Counted from the first letter of the stretch, positions 9,217-18,529 are shown. The stretch is DNA of 64,000 nucleotides from Maritalea porphyrae (GCF_030159895.1 NZ_BSNI01000002.1:1700306-1764305), one strand, 5' to 3'. The notes: generated by a model not told the origin, from the sequence alone. A program made the numbers and translations.

Positions 9217-9741
9217 ATGATTGCCCGTCAAATCTCGCCCCAAGAACTGCCAAATTACATGGCCGAACTAACTGAAACGCTCATCAAAACTGTTGAAGGT
9301 GATGGCGCCGTTGGTTTCGTTTTGCCAATTGACCAAGCAACAGCCGAGGGCTTTTGGTTGAACAACATTCAGCCAGCGCTGCTTTCGGGGGAGCGCATCA
9401 TGCATGCAGCTTTCATTGATGATCATTTTGCCGGCACCGGGCAATTGATCGTTGGTATGCCAAACAATCAACCACACCGCGCCGAAATCTCTAAGCTGAT
9501 GGTTCACCCAAAGTTTCGCAGGCGCGGGGTCGCTCGCGCGCTCATGTCGGCGCTCGAGCAAGAAGCTGTGTCTCTAGGCCGTTCTCTGATTACGTTAGAT
9601 ACCCGAACTGGCGACAATGCCGAGCCATTATATAAATCGCTTGGTTACAAGACCGCAGGCATCATCCCCAACTATGCAAAGAACGCCGTCGGTAATGATT
9701 TCCACGCAACGACCTATATGTACAAACAGGTTGGACCGTGA
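9217..9741 (+). CDS. GNAT family N-acetyltransferase
   Basis: This 174-residue acetyl-CoA-dependent acyltransferase has the core motif A, MVHPKFRRRGVARALMSALE, near residue 100, followed by the GDNAEPLYKSLGY segment that closes the fold. The substrate is unknown. A clear GGAG precedes the ATG by 5 nt. It lies 13 nt after the HTH-cupin regulator and overlaps the next gene by four bases (GTGA), so the three genes probably form one operon. Confidence 0.85.
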   Translation: MIARQISPQELPNYMAELTETLIKTVEGDGAVGFVLPIDQATAEGFWLNNIQPALLSGERIMHAAFIDDHFAGTGQLIVGMPNNQPHRAEISKLMVHPKFRRRGVARALMSALEQEAVSLGRSLITLDTRTGDNAEPLYKSLGYKTAGIIPNYAKNAVGNDFHATTYMYKQVGP

Positions 9742-10187
9742 GCGCCAATTTTTGGCTAGTCCTTGCTTCGGTCTTAGGCGGCGCGCTCATTGCGGCGCAG
9801 GGGCCTATCTATGCGCGGATGGCTTTAGCGTTTGATAGTTCTATCGTCGCGACCATGCTGGCATTTGTCATCGCAACCACTGCGATTTCAATTATCGTGC
9901 TTGCAACGCGTACGCCAATGCCAACAATGGATCAACTTGCAACGGCACCAAAATGGGTCTGGTTGGGCGCATTTGTTGGGGTATTTCAAGTGCTGGTTTC
10001 TATCGCGGCGGTGCCCAAACTTGGCGTTGGTCCTTTCGTTTTGTTGGTGGTATTTGGGCAAGTCGTTGCAGCGCAGTTTTATGATCAGTTCGGCTGGTTC
10101 GAATTGGAGCAACGCAGCATAAATTTCAAATCAACCGCAGGTGTGTTGTTGATGATGGCGGGACTAGCACTGGTATTTTCTCGATAG
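9738..10187 (+). CDS. DMT family transporter (YdcZ/DUF606 type)
   Basis: This is a 149-residue, five-helix membrane protein starting at GTG 9738, which overlaps the GNAT stop as GTGA. The short length, the LGGALIAAQGPIYARM first helix and the internal GVFQVLVSIAAVPKLGVGPFVLLVVFGQ segment match the small DUF606 branch of the drug/metabolite transporter superfamily. These half-size proteins usually work as dimers. No substrate can be assigned. Co-expression with the GNAT suggests a modify-and-export arrangement, but that is inference. Confidence 0.75.
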   Translation: MSANFWLVLASVLGGALIAAQGPIYARMALAFDSSIVATMLAFVIATTAISIIVLATRTPMPTMDQLATAPKWVWLGAFVGVFQVLVSIAAVPKLGVGPFVLLVVFGQVVAAQFYDQFGWFELEQRSINFKSTAGVLLMMAGLALVFSR

Positions 10188-10267
10188 GCTGCAAAACATA
10201 GCCTTTTTGCGCGGATTTATCCCAATTGCATATTGCGGAATCTAACGTTTGGCGGTAAAGCCTCGCC

Positions 10268-11827
10268 ATGACAGCAAAAGACCACCAAGCCATCCTCATC
10301 GTAGACTTCGGTTCACAAGTGACCCAGCTTATTGCGCGGCGCTTGCGGGAGCTAAATGTCTACTGCGAAATCCATCCATTTTCGAGCGCGGCCTCTGCGC
10401 TCAAAGACATGAACCCTCGTGGTATCATCCTTTCTGGCGGACCTGCCAGCGTGCTGGATGAAAATGCCCCGCATATCGACCAGGCATTGCTCGACGCGAA
10501 TGTGCCGATTTTGGGCATTTGCTATGGTCAGCAAGCGCTTTGTATGGCGTTGGGAGGCAATGTTGAAGCTGGACTTGATGCCGAATATGGGCGCGCGACA
10601 CTGAATATCGACAAACCTTGCTCGATTTTTAGTGGCGAATGGGCTGTTGGCGAAGAACAGCAAGTTTGGATGAGCCACGGTGATCGCGTAACGCAGATCC
10701 CTGAAGGTTTTGAAGTTGTTGCCACTTCCGCGGGCGCGCCATTAGCGGTTATCGCGAATGAAGAAAAGCGCATGTGGGCTGTGCAGTTCCACCCAGAAGT
10801 GCACCACACGCCAAACGGTGCGGAACTCTATAAGAATTTTGTGATCGATATTTGTGGCTGTACTGGCGATTGGACAATGGGCGCCTATCGCGAACAAGCA
10901 ATCCAGCAAATCCGCGATCAAGTCGGCGATGCAAAAGTAATTTGCGGACTTTCTGGTGGCGTTGATTCATCGGTTGCTGCGGTATTGATCCACGAAGCGA
11001 TTGGCGACCAGCTGACATGTATCTTTGTTGATCATGGCTTGCTGCGCCTGAACGAAGCGGAAGAGGTGGTGAACCTGTTCCGCGATCACTACAACATTCC
11101 GCTTGTGCATGTAGATGCAGCTGATGAGTTTTTGGGCGAGTTGGACGGAAAGTCCGACCCAGAAGAAAAGCGCAAAATCATCGGTCGTTTGTTTATCGAA
11201 ACATTCGACAAAGAAGCCAAGAAAGTTGGCGGCGCGAAATTCTTGGCCCAGGGCACGCTCTATCCTGACGTGATTGAAAGTGTTTCATTCACTGGCGGTC
11301 CAAGCGTTACCATCAAATCTCACCACAATGTGGGTGGTCTGCCTGAAAAGATGGACCTCAAACTCGTTGAGCCACTTCGTGAGCTGTTTAAAGACGAGGT
11401 GCGCGCGCTAGGCCGTGAACTTGGCCTGCCTGAAAGCTTTGTTGGGCGCCATCCATTCCCAGGACCTGGTCTGGCTATCCGTTGCCCAGGCGGCGTCAAT
11501 AAAGAAAAAGCAGACATTTTGCGCAAAGCTGATGCGATCTACCTCGATGAGATCCGCAAGTCTGGTCAGTATGACAAAATTTGGCAGGCGTTCGCCGTAT
11601 TGCTGCCAGTGCAAACCGTTGGCGTTATGGGCGATGGCCGCACATACGAGTTTGTCTGTGCGCTCCGGGCCGTAACATCTGTTGATGGCATGACAGCTGA
11701 TTTCTATCAGTTCGATATGGACTTCCTTGGCCGCACCGCAACGCGGATTATCAACGAAGTAAAAGGAATAAATCGTGTCGTTTATGACGTAACGTCAAAA
11801 CCTCCCGGTACAATTGAATGGGAGTGA
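10268..11827 (+). CDS. guaA: GMP synthase (glutamine-hydrolysing)
   Basis: GuaA amidates XMP to GMP using ATP and glutamine. The 519-residue protein has an N-terminal class I glutamine amidotransferase domain (nucleophile in GICYGQQ, with His-Glu in QFHPEVHHT) and then the ATP-pyrophosphatase P-loop SGGVDSS near residue 229. The C-terminal dimerisation domain ends with the canonical PPGTIEWE. It completes the pathway begun by guaB in the same window. A terminator-like hairpin follows at once. Confidence 0.97.
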   Translation: MTAKDHQAILIVDFGSQVTQLIARRLRELNVYCEIHPFSSAASALKDMNPRGIILSGGPASVLDENAPHIDQALLDANVPILGICYGQQALCMALGGNVEAGLDAEYGRATLNIDKPCSIFSGEWAVGEEQQVWMSHGDRVTQIPEGFEVVATSAGAPLAVIANEEKRMWAVQFHPEVHHTPNGAELYKNFVIDICGCTGDWTMGAYREQAIQQIRDQVGDAKVICGLSGGVDSSVAAVLIHEAIGDQLTCIFVDHGLLRLNEAEEVVNLFRDHYNIPLVHVDAADEFLGELDGKSDPEEKRKIIGRLFIETFDKEAKKVGGAKFLAQGTLYPDVIESVSFTGGPSVTIKSHHNVGGLPEKMDLKLVEPLRELFKDEVRALGRELGLPESFVGRHPFPGPGLAIRCPGGVNKEKADILRKADAIYLDEIRKSGQYDKIWQAFAVLLPVQTVGVMGDGRTYEFVCALRAVTSVDGMTADFYQFDMDFLGRTATRIINEVKGINRVVYDVTSKPPGTIEWE

Positions 11828-11837
11828 GCCGGATTAG

Positions 11838-11862
11838 AAAACAGGACTAAATGTCCTGTTTT
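11838..11862 (+). terminator. Hairpin terminator after guaA
   Basis: AAAACAGGAC (11838-11847) pairs perfectly with GTCCTGTTTT (11853-11862) around TAAAT, 10 bp after the guaA stop. The T-run is inside the stem, so it may also act in the reverse direction. Confidence 0.65.
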
Positions 11863-11867
11863 CCAGG

Positions 11868-12110
11868 CGAACGCCCGAAGCCAGCGCAGCGCGGCGGAGG
11901 GCAGGACAGAAGCGACGAACGCCCGGAGCCTTAGCGCAGGGCCAAGCCAACGCGTAGTGTAAAAACGCTCCAGTGGAGCGATTTCAGGTCCGAATGCTCG
12001 TAGCCAGCGAAGCGCGGCGAAGAGCTGGGTATTTAAGGCGAACACCGAAGCCAGCCAGCCTGCGTGGCGCGAACGCTAAACGATGTTGGCGTGGCGCGAA
12101 CTCTAAGAAA
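11868..12110. repeat. Degenerate GC-rich repeat cluster after guaA
   Basis: About five imperfect units beginning CGAAC/T and often continuing GCCCGAAGCCAGCG-AGCGCGGCG start near 11868, 11916, 11991, 12039 and 12097. Spacing is irregular (roughly 48-75 bp). A 6-bp hairpin CGCTCC/GGAGCG lies at 11966-11980. A 20-nt stretch at 12057-12076 is identical to part of the repeat at 5896-5915. No credible reading frame covers the region. Confidence 0.55.
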
Positions 12111-12189
12111 TACAGCGCGGCGCAGGGTAGGGCGTCATTGACGAGCGCCCCAAGCTCGATCGACGGACGGATCACATTTCACTATACGT

Positions 12190-12221
12190 AAAAAGCGTCG
12201 GATTTTTTCTGATGCTTTTTT
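12190..12221 (+). terminator. Rho-independent terminator upstream of the aldo/keto reductase
   Basis: AAAAAGCGTCGG can pair with CTGATGCTTTTT (two G-U pairs) around a T-rich loop, and the 3' side runs into T6. It would stop any transcription entering from the guaA side. Confidence 0.6.
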
Positions 12222-12294
12222 GTTGACTTGGAGCAGGTCCAATAGCCTAGTTAGATTGCAATCGATTACATGCTGATTGTGAAGGAGATGCAAA

Positions 12295-13119
12295 ATGGCA
12301 GTTGTAAAGAACATCGGCCCAATTCCTCAAATAGGTTATGGCACTTGGAACCGAGATGGGCAGGCGGCCTATGATGGCGTGAAAGCTGCGCTGGAAATAG
12401 GCTACCGCCATATCGATACCGCTGAAGGCTACAACAACGAGGAATTCGTTGGCAAAGCCATTGTTGATTCAGGCATTGCGCGGCGCGATATCTTTTTGGC
12501 CACGAAAGTTTCACCTGAGAGTTTCGCGCCCGGCCAGATTATGAGCCATGTCGAAGTGTCACTAGAGAAACTGCAAACACCGCAGGTGGATATGCTGTAT
12601 TTGCATTATCCAGCCATAGACGATGAATATGATATCGAAGACTATATGGCTCAGTTTGCAGAGGTTTATGACAAAGGACTGACCAAAAATCTGGCAGTTT
12701 CAAACTTCACCATTCGTCATATGCAACGCGCCAAAGAATTGCTCGGCGAACGTCAATTGGTGACCAATCAAGTTGAGATTCATCCCTTTATGCAAAACAA
12801 ACCAATTGTTGAATATTGCAAATCATTGGGTGTTCCAATGACAGCATATTCACCGTTGGCCCGCGGTGCGGTTTCAGGCGATTCAACCTTGCAAGAAATT
12901 GCCAAGACCCAAGACGCTAGTGCTGCGCAGATTGCATTGGCGTTTTTGATGCAAGAAGGGCATGTGGTGATCCCATCTGCAGGCAGCTATGAACGCATAA
13001 AGGAAAATTTTGACGCCAAGGACATCAATCTTTCTGATGCAGACATGATGAAAATACGTGCTTTTGAAAAGAATATGCGTCTGGTGGACGGGCCATGGTG
13101 CCCGAAATGGGATGTGTGA
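12295..13119 (+). CDS. Aldo/keto reductase (2,5-diketo-D-gluconate reductase-like)
   Basis: This 274-residue NADPH-dependent TIM-barrel oxidoreductase has the catalytic tetrad Asp41, Tyr46 (HIDTAEGYNNE), Lys71 (LATKVSPE) and His104 (LYLHYP). The cofactor end is seen in IPSAGSYERIKENFD near residue 225. Members reduce sugar-derived and other small aldehydes and ketones; the true substrate is not evident. GAAGGAG precedes the ATG. It stands alone behind a terminator. Confidence 0.9.
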   Translation: MAVVKNIGPIPQIGYGTWNRDGQAAYDGVKAALEIGYRHIDTAEGYNNEEFVGKAIVDSGIARRDIFLATKVSPESFAPGQIMSHVEVSLEKLQTPQVDMLYLHYPAIDDEYDIEDYMAQFAEVYDKGLTKNLAVSNFTIRHMQRAKELLGERQLVTNQVEIHPFMQNKPIVEYCKSLGVPMTAYSPLARGAVSGDSTLQEIAKTQDASAAQIALAFLMQEGHVVIPSAGSYERIKENFDAKDINLSDADMMKIRAFEKNMRLVDGPWCPKWDV

Positions 13120-13188
13120 ATTTAACAAAGATTGCCATTGTGATGCCTTGTGCACTAACCTTGCCACCAAAAGGGCAAGGGGAACATT

Positions 13189-13623
13189 ATGTCGGAAATC
13201 TTTGCGGTTGAAGAAACTATAAACGCGCCAGTCCACGTGGTTTGGGCGCATTTGACGGAACCTGAAAAGCTGGGCCTGTGGATGCCGGCCATTGAACATG
13301 TGCATACCGCAAATGGCGAGCACACCTCACCTGAAAATCCGCTGCGCTATCGTGCGGGTGGCAAGGAATTGTTTTCGCCGGTGGTGGATTATGTACCGTT
13401 GATGCTGATTGCTTATCGGTCAACCCGCGGAAACTTTTCCGCCACCTATGTCTATCAGATCGATGCGGACGAAAGCGGCACGCGCATTTCCCTGAATGCG
13501 AGTTGCGAAGCAAAAGGTCTGATGGTGTTAATGCAACCACTTTTGAAATCAGTCATCAAAAAAGCCGATAGTGTTCAACTTAAAATGCTCAAGGCGGTTG
13601 TCGAACAACAAGCGGACGCCTAG
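13189..13623 (+). CDS. SRPBCC (START/Bet v1-like) family protein
   Basis: This 144-residue protein begins with the typical SRPBCC strand-helix pattern (EETINAPVHVVWAHLTEPEKLGLW) and ends in a long amphipathic helix, which together make a hydrophobic ligand cavity. Functions in this superfamily range from polyketide cyclases to CoxG and Aha1-like proteins, so no reaction can be named. AAGGGG lies just upstream of the ATG. The NnrU gene follows 34 nt later on the same strand. Confidence 0.75.
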   Translation: MSEIFAVEETINAPVHVVWAHLTEPEKLGLWMPAIEHVHTANGEHTSPENPLRYRAGGKELFSPVVDYVPLMLIAYRSTRGNFSATYVYQIDADESGTRISLNASCEAKGLMVLMQPLLKSVIKKADSVQLKMLKAVVEQQADA

Positions 13624-13657
13624 ATACAAGGCTGAATAGTTCAATTGGGGGATAATA

Positions 13658-14227
13658 ATGGTTTGGCTAATACTCGGTATCGTCATTTTTCTTGGCGTTC
13701 ATTCAATTCGGATGGTCGCGCCTCAATGGCGTGAAAAGCAAATCGCTGCACGCGGTGAAAAGGGCTGGAAAGGCCCATATGCTCTTGGGGTTTTTGTTGG
13801 CCTTGCGCTGATCATTTGGGGCTTTATTCAAGCTCGACCAGAAGCGATGTTCATTTATGAGCCGCCAACATTTGTAAAGCACATCACGCTAACGCTGATG
13901 TGGTTTTCGTTTGTCGCTTTAGCTGCATCCAGCACCCCTGCCGGCAAAATCAAAGCCGCATTGAAGCACCCAATGTTGGTTGGTGTGAAGATTTGGGCAT
14001 TTGCGCATCTGTTGGCAAATGGTGACTTGGCTTCGCTGATTTTGTTCAGCTCATTCCTTGCATGGTCCGTGTGGAATCGCATTGCCGTGAAGCGCCGTGG
14101 CGATCCAACACCTGTCGCAGGACCTGTTAGCAACGATGTGAAGGCCATTGTTGGCGGTACGGTACTGTATTTGCTGTTTGTATTCTTCCTGCACGAATGG
14201 TTGATCGGTGTTGCACCAATCACCTAG
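13658..14227 (+). CDS. NnrU family membrane protein
   Basis: This 189-residue protein has about five hydrophobic helices. The start MVWLILGIVIFLGVHSIRM and the later WAFAHLLANGDLASLILF segment (His and Asn in a helix) are hallmarks of the NnrU family. NnrU was named from denitrification clusters, where it affects nitrate and nitrite reduction, but homologues are widespread and isorenieratene-type relatives exist, so no role in denitrification is implied here. A GGGGGAT ribosome binding site precedes the ATG. Its TAG stop is shared with the opposing gene's stop within a CTAG palindrome. Confidence 0.85.
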   Translation: MVWLILGIVIFLGVHSIRMVAPQWREKQIAARGEKGWKGPYALGVFVGLALIIWGFIQARPEAMFIYEPPTFVKHITLTLMWFSFVALAASSTPAGKIKAALKHPMLVGVKIWAFAHLLANGDLASLILFSSFLAWSVWNRIAVKRRGDPTPVAGPVSNDVKAIVGGTVLYLLFVFFLHEWLIGVAPIT

Positions 14228-14568
14228 CGCTCATTCGCACGAGCGCATTTTAGACAAAATAGAGCGGCTGGATCGACTTCCAGCCGTTTTTCATTGATCT
14301 CGTCACCACAATCTTCGCAATAGCCATATTCTTCGTTAGCAATACGGGTGAGGGCCTGCTCAATCCGCATCAGTTGGGCACCACGCTGCCGCTCCTGCGC
14401 TTGCGCCATGGCTTGGCCCTGCATTGCGTCCATGCGCGATAACCGCCCGACCGACTGCTGATCCAGCGTCACCGTATCACGCGCATCCGCACTGATGGCA
14501 TTTAACTCCTCAAGCTCGGTTTTGCGTGCCAACAGCAATGTCTTGAAGTGCTCTTTGTTTTTAGACAT
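14224..14568 (-). CDS. TraR/DksA-family C4 zinc-finger protein
   Basis: This 114-residue protein has an N-terminal helical coiled-coil region and a C-terminal four-cysteine zinc finger (CEDCGDEINEKR... CLKCAR). DksA relatives bind the RNA polymerase secondary channel and tune initiation with ppGpp. This one is short and lacks an obvious DxxDxA tip (residues ADARDT occupy the turn), so it may be a specialised paralogue rather than the main DksA. It is read directly after the HIT gene on the minus strand with no gap between them. Confidence 0.85.
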   Translation of the reverse strand: MSKNKEHFKTLLLARKTELEELNAISADARDTVTLDQQSVGRLSRMDAMQGQAMAQAQERQRGAQLMRIEQALTRIANEEYGYCEDCGDEINEKRLEVDPAALFCLKCARANER

Positions 14569-15117
14569 TCAAGAACCCAGTTCGAATTCGCCAATTGCGA
14601 GACCTATTTGTTCAGCCATCGTCGCAAATTCTTCTTCGGAGAGACGCAGAATACCGTTCTCGGCCATGAGAGCATGGTATTGTTGTTTTTCGTATGGAAC
14701 ACCCTTGGGTAGTGGTGCGACGTGAAAATGAACGTGGCTGTTTCCTTGCAGGCTGCCTAACGAGAGTTGGTAAATGCGTTCTGCGTCAAAGACACCTTTG
14801 AGCGAGTTTGAGATTTTATGGATCAGCGTTTGTAGTCTGAGATAGCTTTGCAACTCCATGTCTACCGCGTAATCTTCGATATGCTCTTTCGGGCAGACGA
14901 TCAGGTATCCGGGCAGGGTCGGGTATTTATTCAAAAAGGCTATGAACTCCTTGTTTTCCCAAACAATATGATGTTTGAAACTTGCGTTCCCAGCGACAAG
15001 CTCACAAATAAAACAGGAGTCAGTTCGCGTGCGCGCGACGTAGTCATCAATTTCAAACGGCACTTTTGCGAGCGGCAATTTTTCCAGCCCGCCAGCCGTA
15101 TTTTGCTTCTCAGTCAT
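14569..15117 (-). CDS. HIT family nucleotide-binding protein
   Basis: This histidine-triad hydrolase or transferase of 182 residues has the signature HVHFHVAPL near residue 130 and a CFIC motif near residue 35 that may bind zinc. HIT proteins cleave nucleoside phosphoramidates, dinucleoside polyphosphates or similar bonds; the substrate here is unknown. I start it at ATG 15117 (MTEKQNT). A much longer in-frame extension to 15597 is open but runs antisense through the TPR gene and looks like non-coding composition. It is probably co-transcribed with the zinc-finger gene, which begins immediately after its stop. Confidence 0.85.
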   Translation of the reverse strand: MTEKQNTAGGLEKLPLAKVPFEIDDYVARTRTDSCFICELVAGNASFKHHIVWENKEFIAFLNKYPTLPGYLIVCPKEHIEDYAVDMELQSYLRLQTLIHKISNSLKGVFDAERIYQLSLGSLQGNSHVHFHVAPLPKGVPYEKQQYHALMAENGILRLSEEEFATMAEQIGLAIGEFELGS

Positions 15118-15268
15118 CCGCCGATCTTGCCCAGCATTTACCGCTTTGGCAATTGGGACGTGAATTCGTGCAAATTTAGGGTCAAATGGCCCAATCACAA
15201 ATTGCTTTTTGCAAAAGCCCGCACTATGGTGCACGACCTGAATATGGCTGAAAAAATGAGCATCCAAT

Positions 15269-15955
15269 ATGTCTGATACAGATACAGCGTTTAAAGAAGT
15301 CGATGAAGAGTTGCGCAATGAGCGCATGAACAAGCTATGGCGCCAGTTTGGCCCATATGTCATTGGCCTCGCCGTTGTTATCATTTTGCTGGTTGCGGGC
15401 AACGAAGCTTGGCGTTGGTGGCAGACATCAACTGCAAATGCAGGTGCTGAACAGTTTAGCGCAGCGCTTGAAAGCGTTGAAAGTGGTGATCTGGATGGCG
15501 GACAGGCAGCGTTGAACAATGTTGTTGAAAGCGGCCCTGGCCAATATCCATTGCTTGCTGAGTTCCGTTCTGCTGCATTATTGGCTGAACAAGGCAAAAT
15601 CGACGAGGCGGTCGCTGCATATGATGCATTGATGACAACCTCTTCTGATCAGCGTTTGCGCGAACTTGCAGCCATCTTTGCAGCCTACTTGTTGGTTGAT
15701 GCTGGCGATCCTTTAGCGGTAACGCAACGGGTCGGCGATATGCAGGTTGAAAGCCACCCAATGCGCAACGCGGCACGCGAAGCCATTGGCCTGACCCACT
15801 ATAAAGCTGGCAACTATGTGGATGCGCGCGTGTTGTTTGATGCAATTGCTGCCGATCCTGCAACACAACGCGACCTTGGTTTGCGCGTTTCTCTTTATCT
15901 TGGCCAACTCACCGCACAAGGTGTTGGCCCAACTGCTGAGGCGGCGTCAGAATAA
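15269..15955 (+). CDS. YfgM-like tetratricopeptide membrane protein
   Basis: This 228-residue protein has a short cytosolic N terminus, one transmembrane helix at about residues 29-48 (GPYVIGLAVVIILLVAGNEAW) and an Ala-rich TPR-type periplasmic domain. That layout is the YfgM family, ancillary to the SecYEG/PpiD translocon in E. coli. It lies immediately upstream of der, as in E. coli where the order is yfgM-bamB-der, but no bamB is present between them here. Confidence 0.8.
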   Translation: MSDTDTAFKEVDEELRNERMNKLWRQFGPYVIGLAVVIILLVAGNEAWRWWQTSTANAGAEQFSAALESVESGDLDGGQAALNNVVESGPGQYPLLAEFRSAALLAEQGKIDEAVAAYDALMTTSSDQRLRELAAIFAAYLLVDAGDPLAVTQRVGDMQVESHPMRNAAREAIGLTHYKAGNYVDARVLFDAIAADPATQRDLGLRVSLYLGQLTAQGVGPTAEAASE

Positions 15956-15983
15956 TCTGACGCGCCTTTCTTGGAGCCCTTAA

Positions 15984-17450
15984 ATGTCTGTTTCTGTTGC
16001 GATCGTTGGGCGTCCCAATGTCGGCAAATCTACTTTGTTCAACCGCTTGGTGGGCAAAAAGCTGGCGCTGGTTGATGATACACCGGGTGTAACCCGTGAC
16101 CGTCGCGAAGGCGAGGGCCGCATTGGCGACCTTGCTTTTACCCTCATCGACACCGCTGGATATGAAGATGCGGACGATGCGACCCTTGAAGGGCGCATGC
16201 GCCAGCAAACTGAAGCGGCTATCCAAACCGCTGACGTGATCTTGCTGATGATTGATGCACGCGCTGGCGTTACGCCAATGGACGAGCATTTTGCCAAATT
16301 GCTGCGCAAGGCCAACAAACGCGTTACGCTTTTGGCGAACAAAGCAGAAGGTCGCGCTGCTGACGCAGGGCTTTATGAAGCCTTCAAGCTTGGCTTTGGC
16401 GAGCCAGTCGCTTTGTCTGCTGAGCACGGACTTGGCCTAGCCGACCTTTACAATATTGTTGCGACGGCGATTGAAAAAGCGGCTGAAGACCTGGAAGCAG
16501 GTCACGAAGAGTTTGAAAAAGCTGTCTCACAGCTCGACGAATCCATGATGCCAGAAATCAACGTTGAGTTGGATGAAGATGGCAAAGGCGTCGAAGACGG
16601 CAAGGGCACTTACGACCCAACACGTTTTCTCAACGTTGCAATTGTCGGTCGGCCGAACGCTGGCAAGTCGACGCTAATCAACAAGATGGTCGGCGAAGAA
16701 CGTGTGCTGACTGGCCCAGAGGCGGGCATTACACGCGACGCAATTATGGTGCCGTGGGATTGGCATGGCCGTACCATCAATTTGGTGGACACAGCCGGTA
16801 TCCGCAAACGCGCCAAAGTGCAGGAAAAGCTCGAAAAGCTATCTGTTGCCGATGCGCTGCGCTCTATTCAATATGCTGAAGTTGTGGTCTTGATGCTTGA
16901 CGCAACGATCCCGTTTGAAAAGCAAGATTTGCAATTAGCAGACCTTGTAGAACGCGAAGGGCGTGCCATGGTGATCGCCTTGAACAAATGGGATTTGGTC
17001 AAGGACAAACAAGAACACCTCAAGTCTATGAAAGAAGCGTGCGCGCGGCTCTTGCCGCAACTTAAGGGCGTGCCTCTTGTCACCCTTTCTGGCTTGCGCG
17101 GTAAAAATATCGACCGATTAATGGAAGCGGTTCTAAAGGTAGAAAAGACTTGGAATTCAAGGATTTCCACCGCCCGTTTGAATCGATGGTTGACCGGCAT
17201 GACCGAAAGTCATCCACCCCCAGCCGTGTCGGGTCGTCGCTTGCGCTTCCGTTATATGACACAAGCCAAAACCCGGCCACCAAGCTTCATTATCTTTTCG
17301 TCGCGCCCAGATGCGGTGCCGAAATCCTATGAGCGTTATTTGACCAACGGTCTGCGCGAAGCGTTCAATTTGGACGGTGTGCCGATCCGTATGTGGCTGC
17401 GCGGAGGCGATAACCCATACCACGACAAAGAAAAAGCCAAGCGCTGGTAA
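15984..17450 (+). CDS. der: Ribosome biogenesis GTPase Der (EngA)
   Basis: Der is an essential double-G-domain GTPase for 50S maturation, 488 residues here. G-domain 1 begins [14 protein letters not shown] (near residue 9) with DTAG; G-domain 2 begins [14 protein letters not shown] (near residue 220) with DTAG and NKWD. The first domain's G4 motif reads NKAE rather than NKxD. A C-terminal KH-like domain follows, ending in a basic tail. An acidic linker ([12 protein letters not shown]) joins the two G domains. GGAG precedes the ATG. Confidence 0.96.
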   Translation: MSVSVAIVGRPNVGKSTLFNRLVGKKLALVDDTPGVTRDRREGEGRIGDLAFTLIDTAGYEDADDATLEGRMRQQTEAAIQTADVILLMIDARAGVTPMDEHFAKLLRKANKRVTLLANKAEGRAADAGLYEAFKLGFGEPVALSAEHGLGLADLYNIVATAIEKAAEDLEAGHEEFEKAVSQLDESMMPEINVELDEDGKGVEDGKGTYDPTRFLNVAIVGRPNAGKSTLINKMVGEERVLTGPEAGITRDAIMVPWDWHGRTINLVDTAGIRKRAKVQEKLEKLSVADALRSIQYAEVVVLMLDATIPFEKQDLQLADLVEREGRAMVIALNKWDLVKDKQEHLKSMKEACARLLPQLKGVPLVTLSGLRGKNIDRLMEAVLKVEKTWNSRISTARLNRWLTGMTESHPPPAVSGRRLRFRYMTQAKTRPPSFIIFSSRPDAVPKSYERYLTNGLREAFNLDGVPIRMWLRGGDNPYHDKEKAKRW

Positions 17451-17470
17451 TAGCTTCAAGAAGGGTCCGG

Positions 17471-18529
17471 ATGCTGACTAGGGTTGCCCTTGCTTTTCTT
17501 GTGCTCTTCTACGTCTCTGTAGGTGCAGCTCGTTCAGAGCGTTACTTGCCCTACTTGGACCAGCATAGTTTCGCCATCGCGCCCAAAGCAGTCACTGCAA
17601 TTGCAGTCGCTTTTTTGCCAGCAAAGGTTTCTCCTTTGCTCGGTAGAAATCGAAAATGGGGGGCAATGTTTAGTCCCCGTTTCCAAGTTGGTGCGGGGTA
17701 TGCGCTTAGAGTATCTCTTCAGGCAAAGAACAACAGCGCAGTTCTGTTGGCGTTCGGTGCGATCAAAGAAGGGGCAACAGCAATCGACAAAAACGGCGCG
17801 GTCAACTCGAGCTTACCGCCTGAAATTGCTGCGAAGTACAAACTGAAGCGGCAGGATTTGGCGAGCGCCGCAGCATTTTATCTTGGTGATGCGTGTCTAG
17901 CTATCGCTGCGCTGCGAGAGGAACCCAAACAAGCCCAAATGGTCGGCTTGGACAGTCTTGCGGATTTAGAGGGGAAGTTGGTTCGTGCTGCGAACTGGCT
18001 CTTATCCGAACAGCATATTTTGCTTGTGGCGGATAAAAAAGCACCGAACCGTTTGTTGTTTGATGCGTTGGCATTCTATTCATGCGGCAAGCTCGCAGAT
18101 GACAAAGACATGCAGGCCGCTGCGGTAAAATTTGTATCTAACGCAATTGAACTTTTGCGCCCAGATGGCTCCTTCGAAGAGGGCGGTGGCACAGACACCT
18201 CCTATCAGGCAGTGGCGGTCCGTGTGGGCTTTGACTTGATTTCTGCTGGGTATGACCCTGAAAGATTGGCTGCGGAAATGGAAATTGCTGTCGATTGGTT
18301 GATAAGGCTGATTGACCGCAGCGGGCGTCTCAACTCGTCGCAAAATTCAAGAACGTGTGGTGGAGATGAAAGCTTCATTGGGCAACCAAAAAATGTAGCA
18401 ATAACAGAAGTCTTTCGTGCCGTTTTGGCTGCTGGCGTCTATACTAACGACGAGGTGAAAGTAGAAAAGGCAAAGCTGCTTGCTGCCTATTACGGACAGA
18501 AGAAAAATCAGCTAAATCCTTGTGGTTAA
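17471..18529 (+). CDS. Exported protein of unknown function
   Basis: I do not recognise this 352-residue protein. An N-terminal signal peptide is clear (MLTRVALAFLVLFYVSVGAARS). The rest is helical, with a central RPDGSFEEGGGTDTSYQ motif near residue 235, a pattern seen in alpha/alpha-toroid enzymes such as polysaccharide lyases and prenyltransferase-like folds. That assignment is inference, and no catalytic His/Tyr pair can be fixed. It has two C-terminal cysteines (RTCGGDE and the end NPCG). It starts 20 nt after der behind AAGGGT. Confidence 0.6.
   Translation: MLTRVALAFLVLFYVSVGAARSERYLPYLDQHSFAIAPKAVTAIAVAFLPAKVSPLLGRNRKWGAMFSPRFQVGAGYALRVSLQAKNNSAVLLAFGAIKEGATAIDKNGAVNSSLPPEIAAKYKLKRQDLASAAAFYLGDACLAIAALREEPKQAQMVGLDSLADLEGKLVRAANWLLSEQHILLVADKKAPNRLLFDALAFYSCGKLADDKDMQAAAVKFVSNAIELLRPDGSFEEGGGTDTSYQAVAVRVGFDLISAGYDPERLAAEMEIAVDWLIRLIDRSGRLNSSQNSRTCGGDESFIGQPKNVAITEVFRAVLAAGVYTNDEVKVEKAKLLAAYYGQKKNQLNPCG

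Noticed and set aside
11868-12110. CRISPR-like array
   Set aside because: The repeats are degenerate, spacing is irregular and no cas gene is present.
15118-15597. 160-residue N-terminal extension of the HIT protein
   Set aside because: It overlaps the TPR gene on the opposite strand, has non-coding composition, and a normal HIT start exists at 15117.
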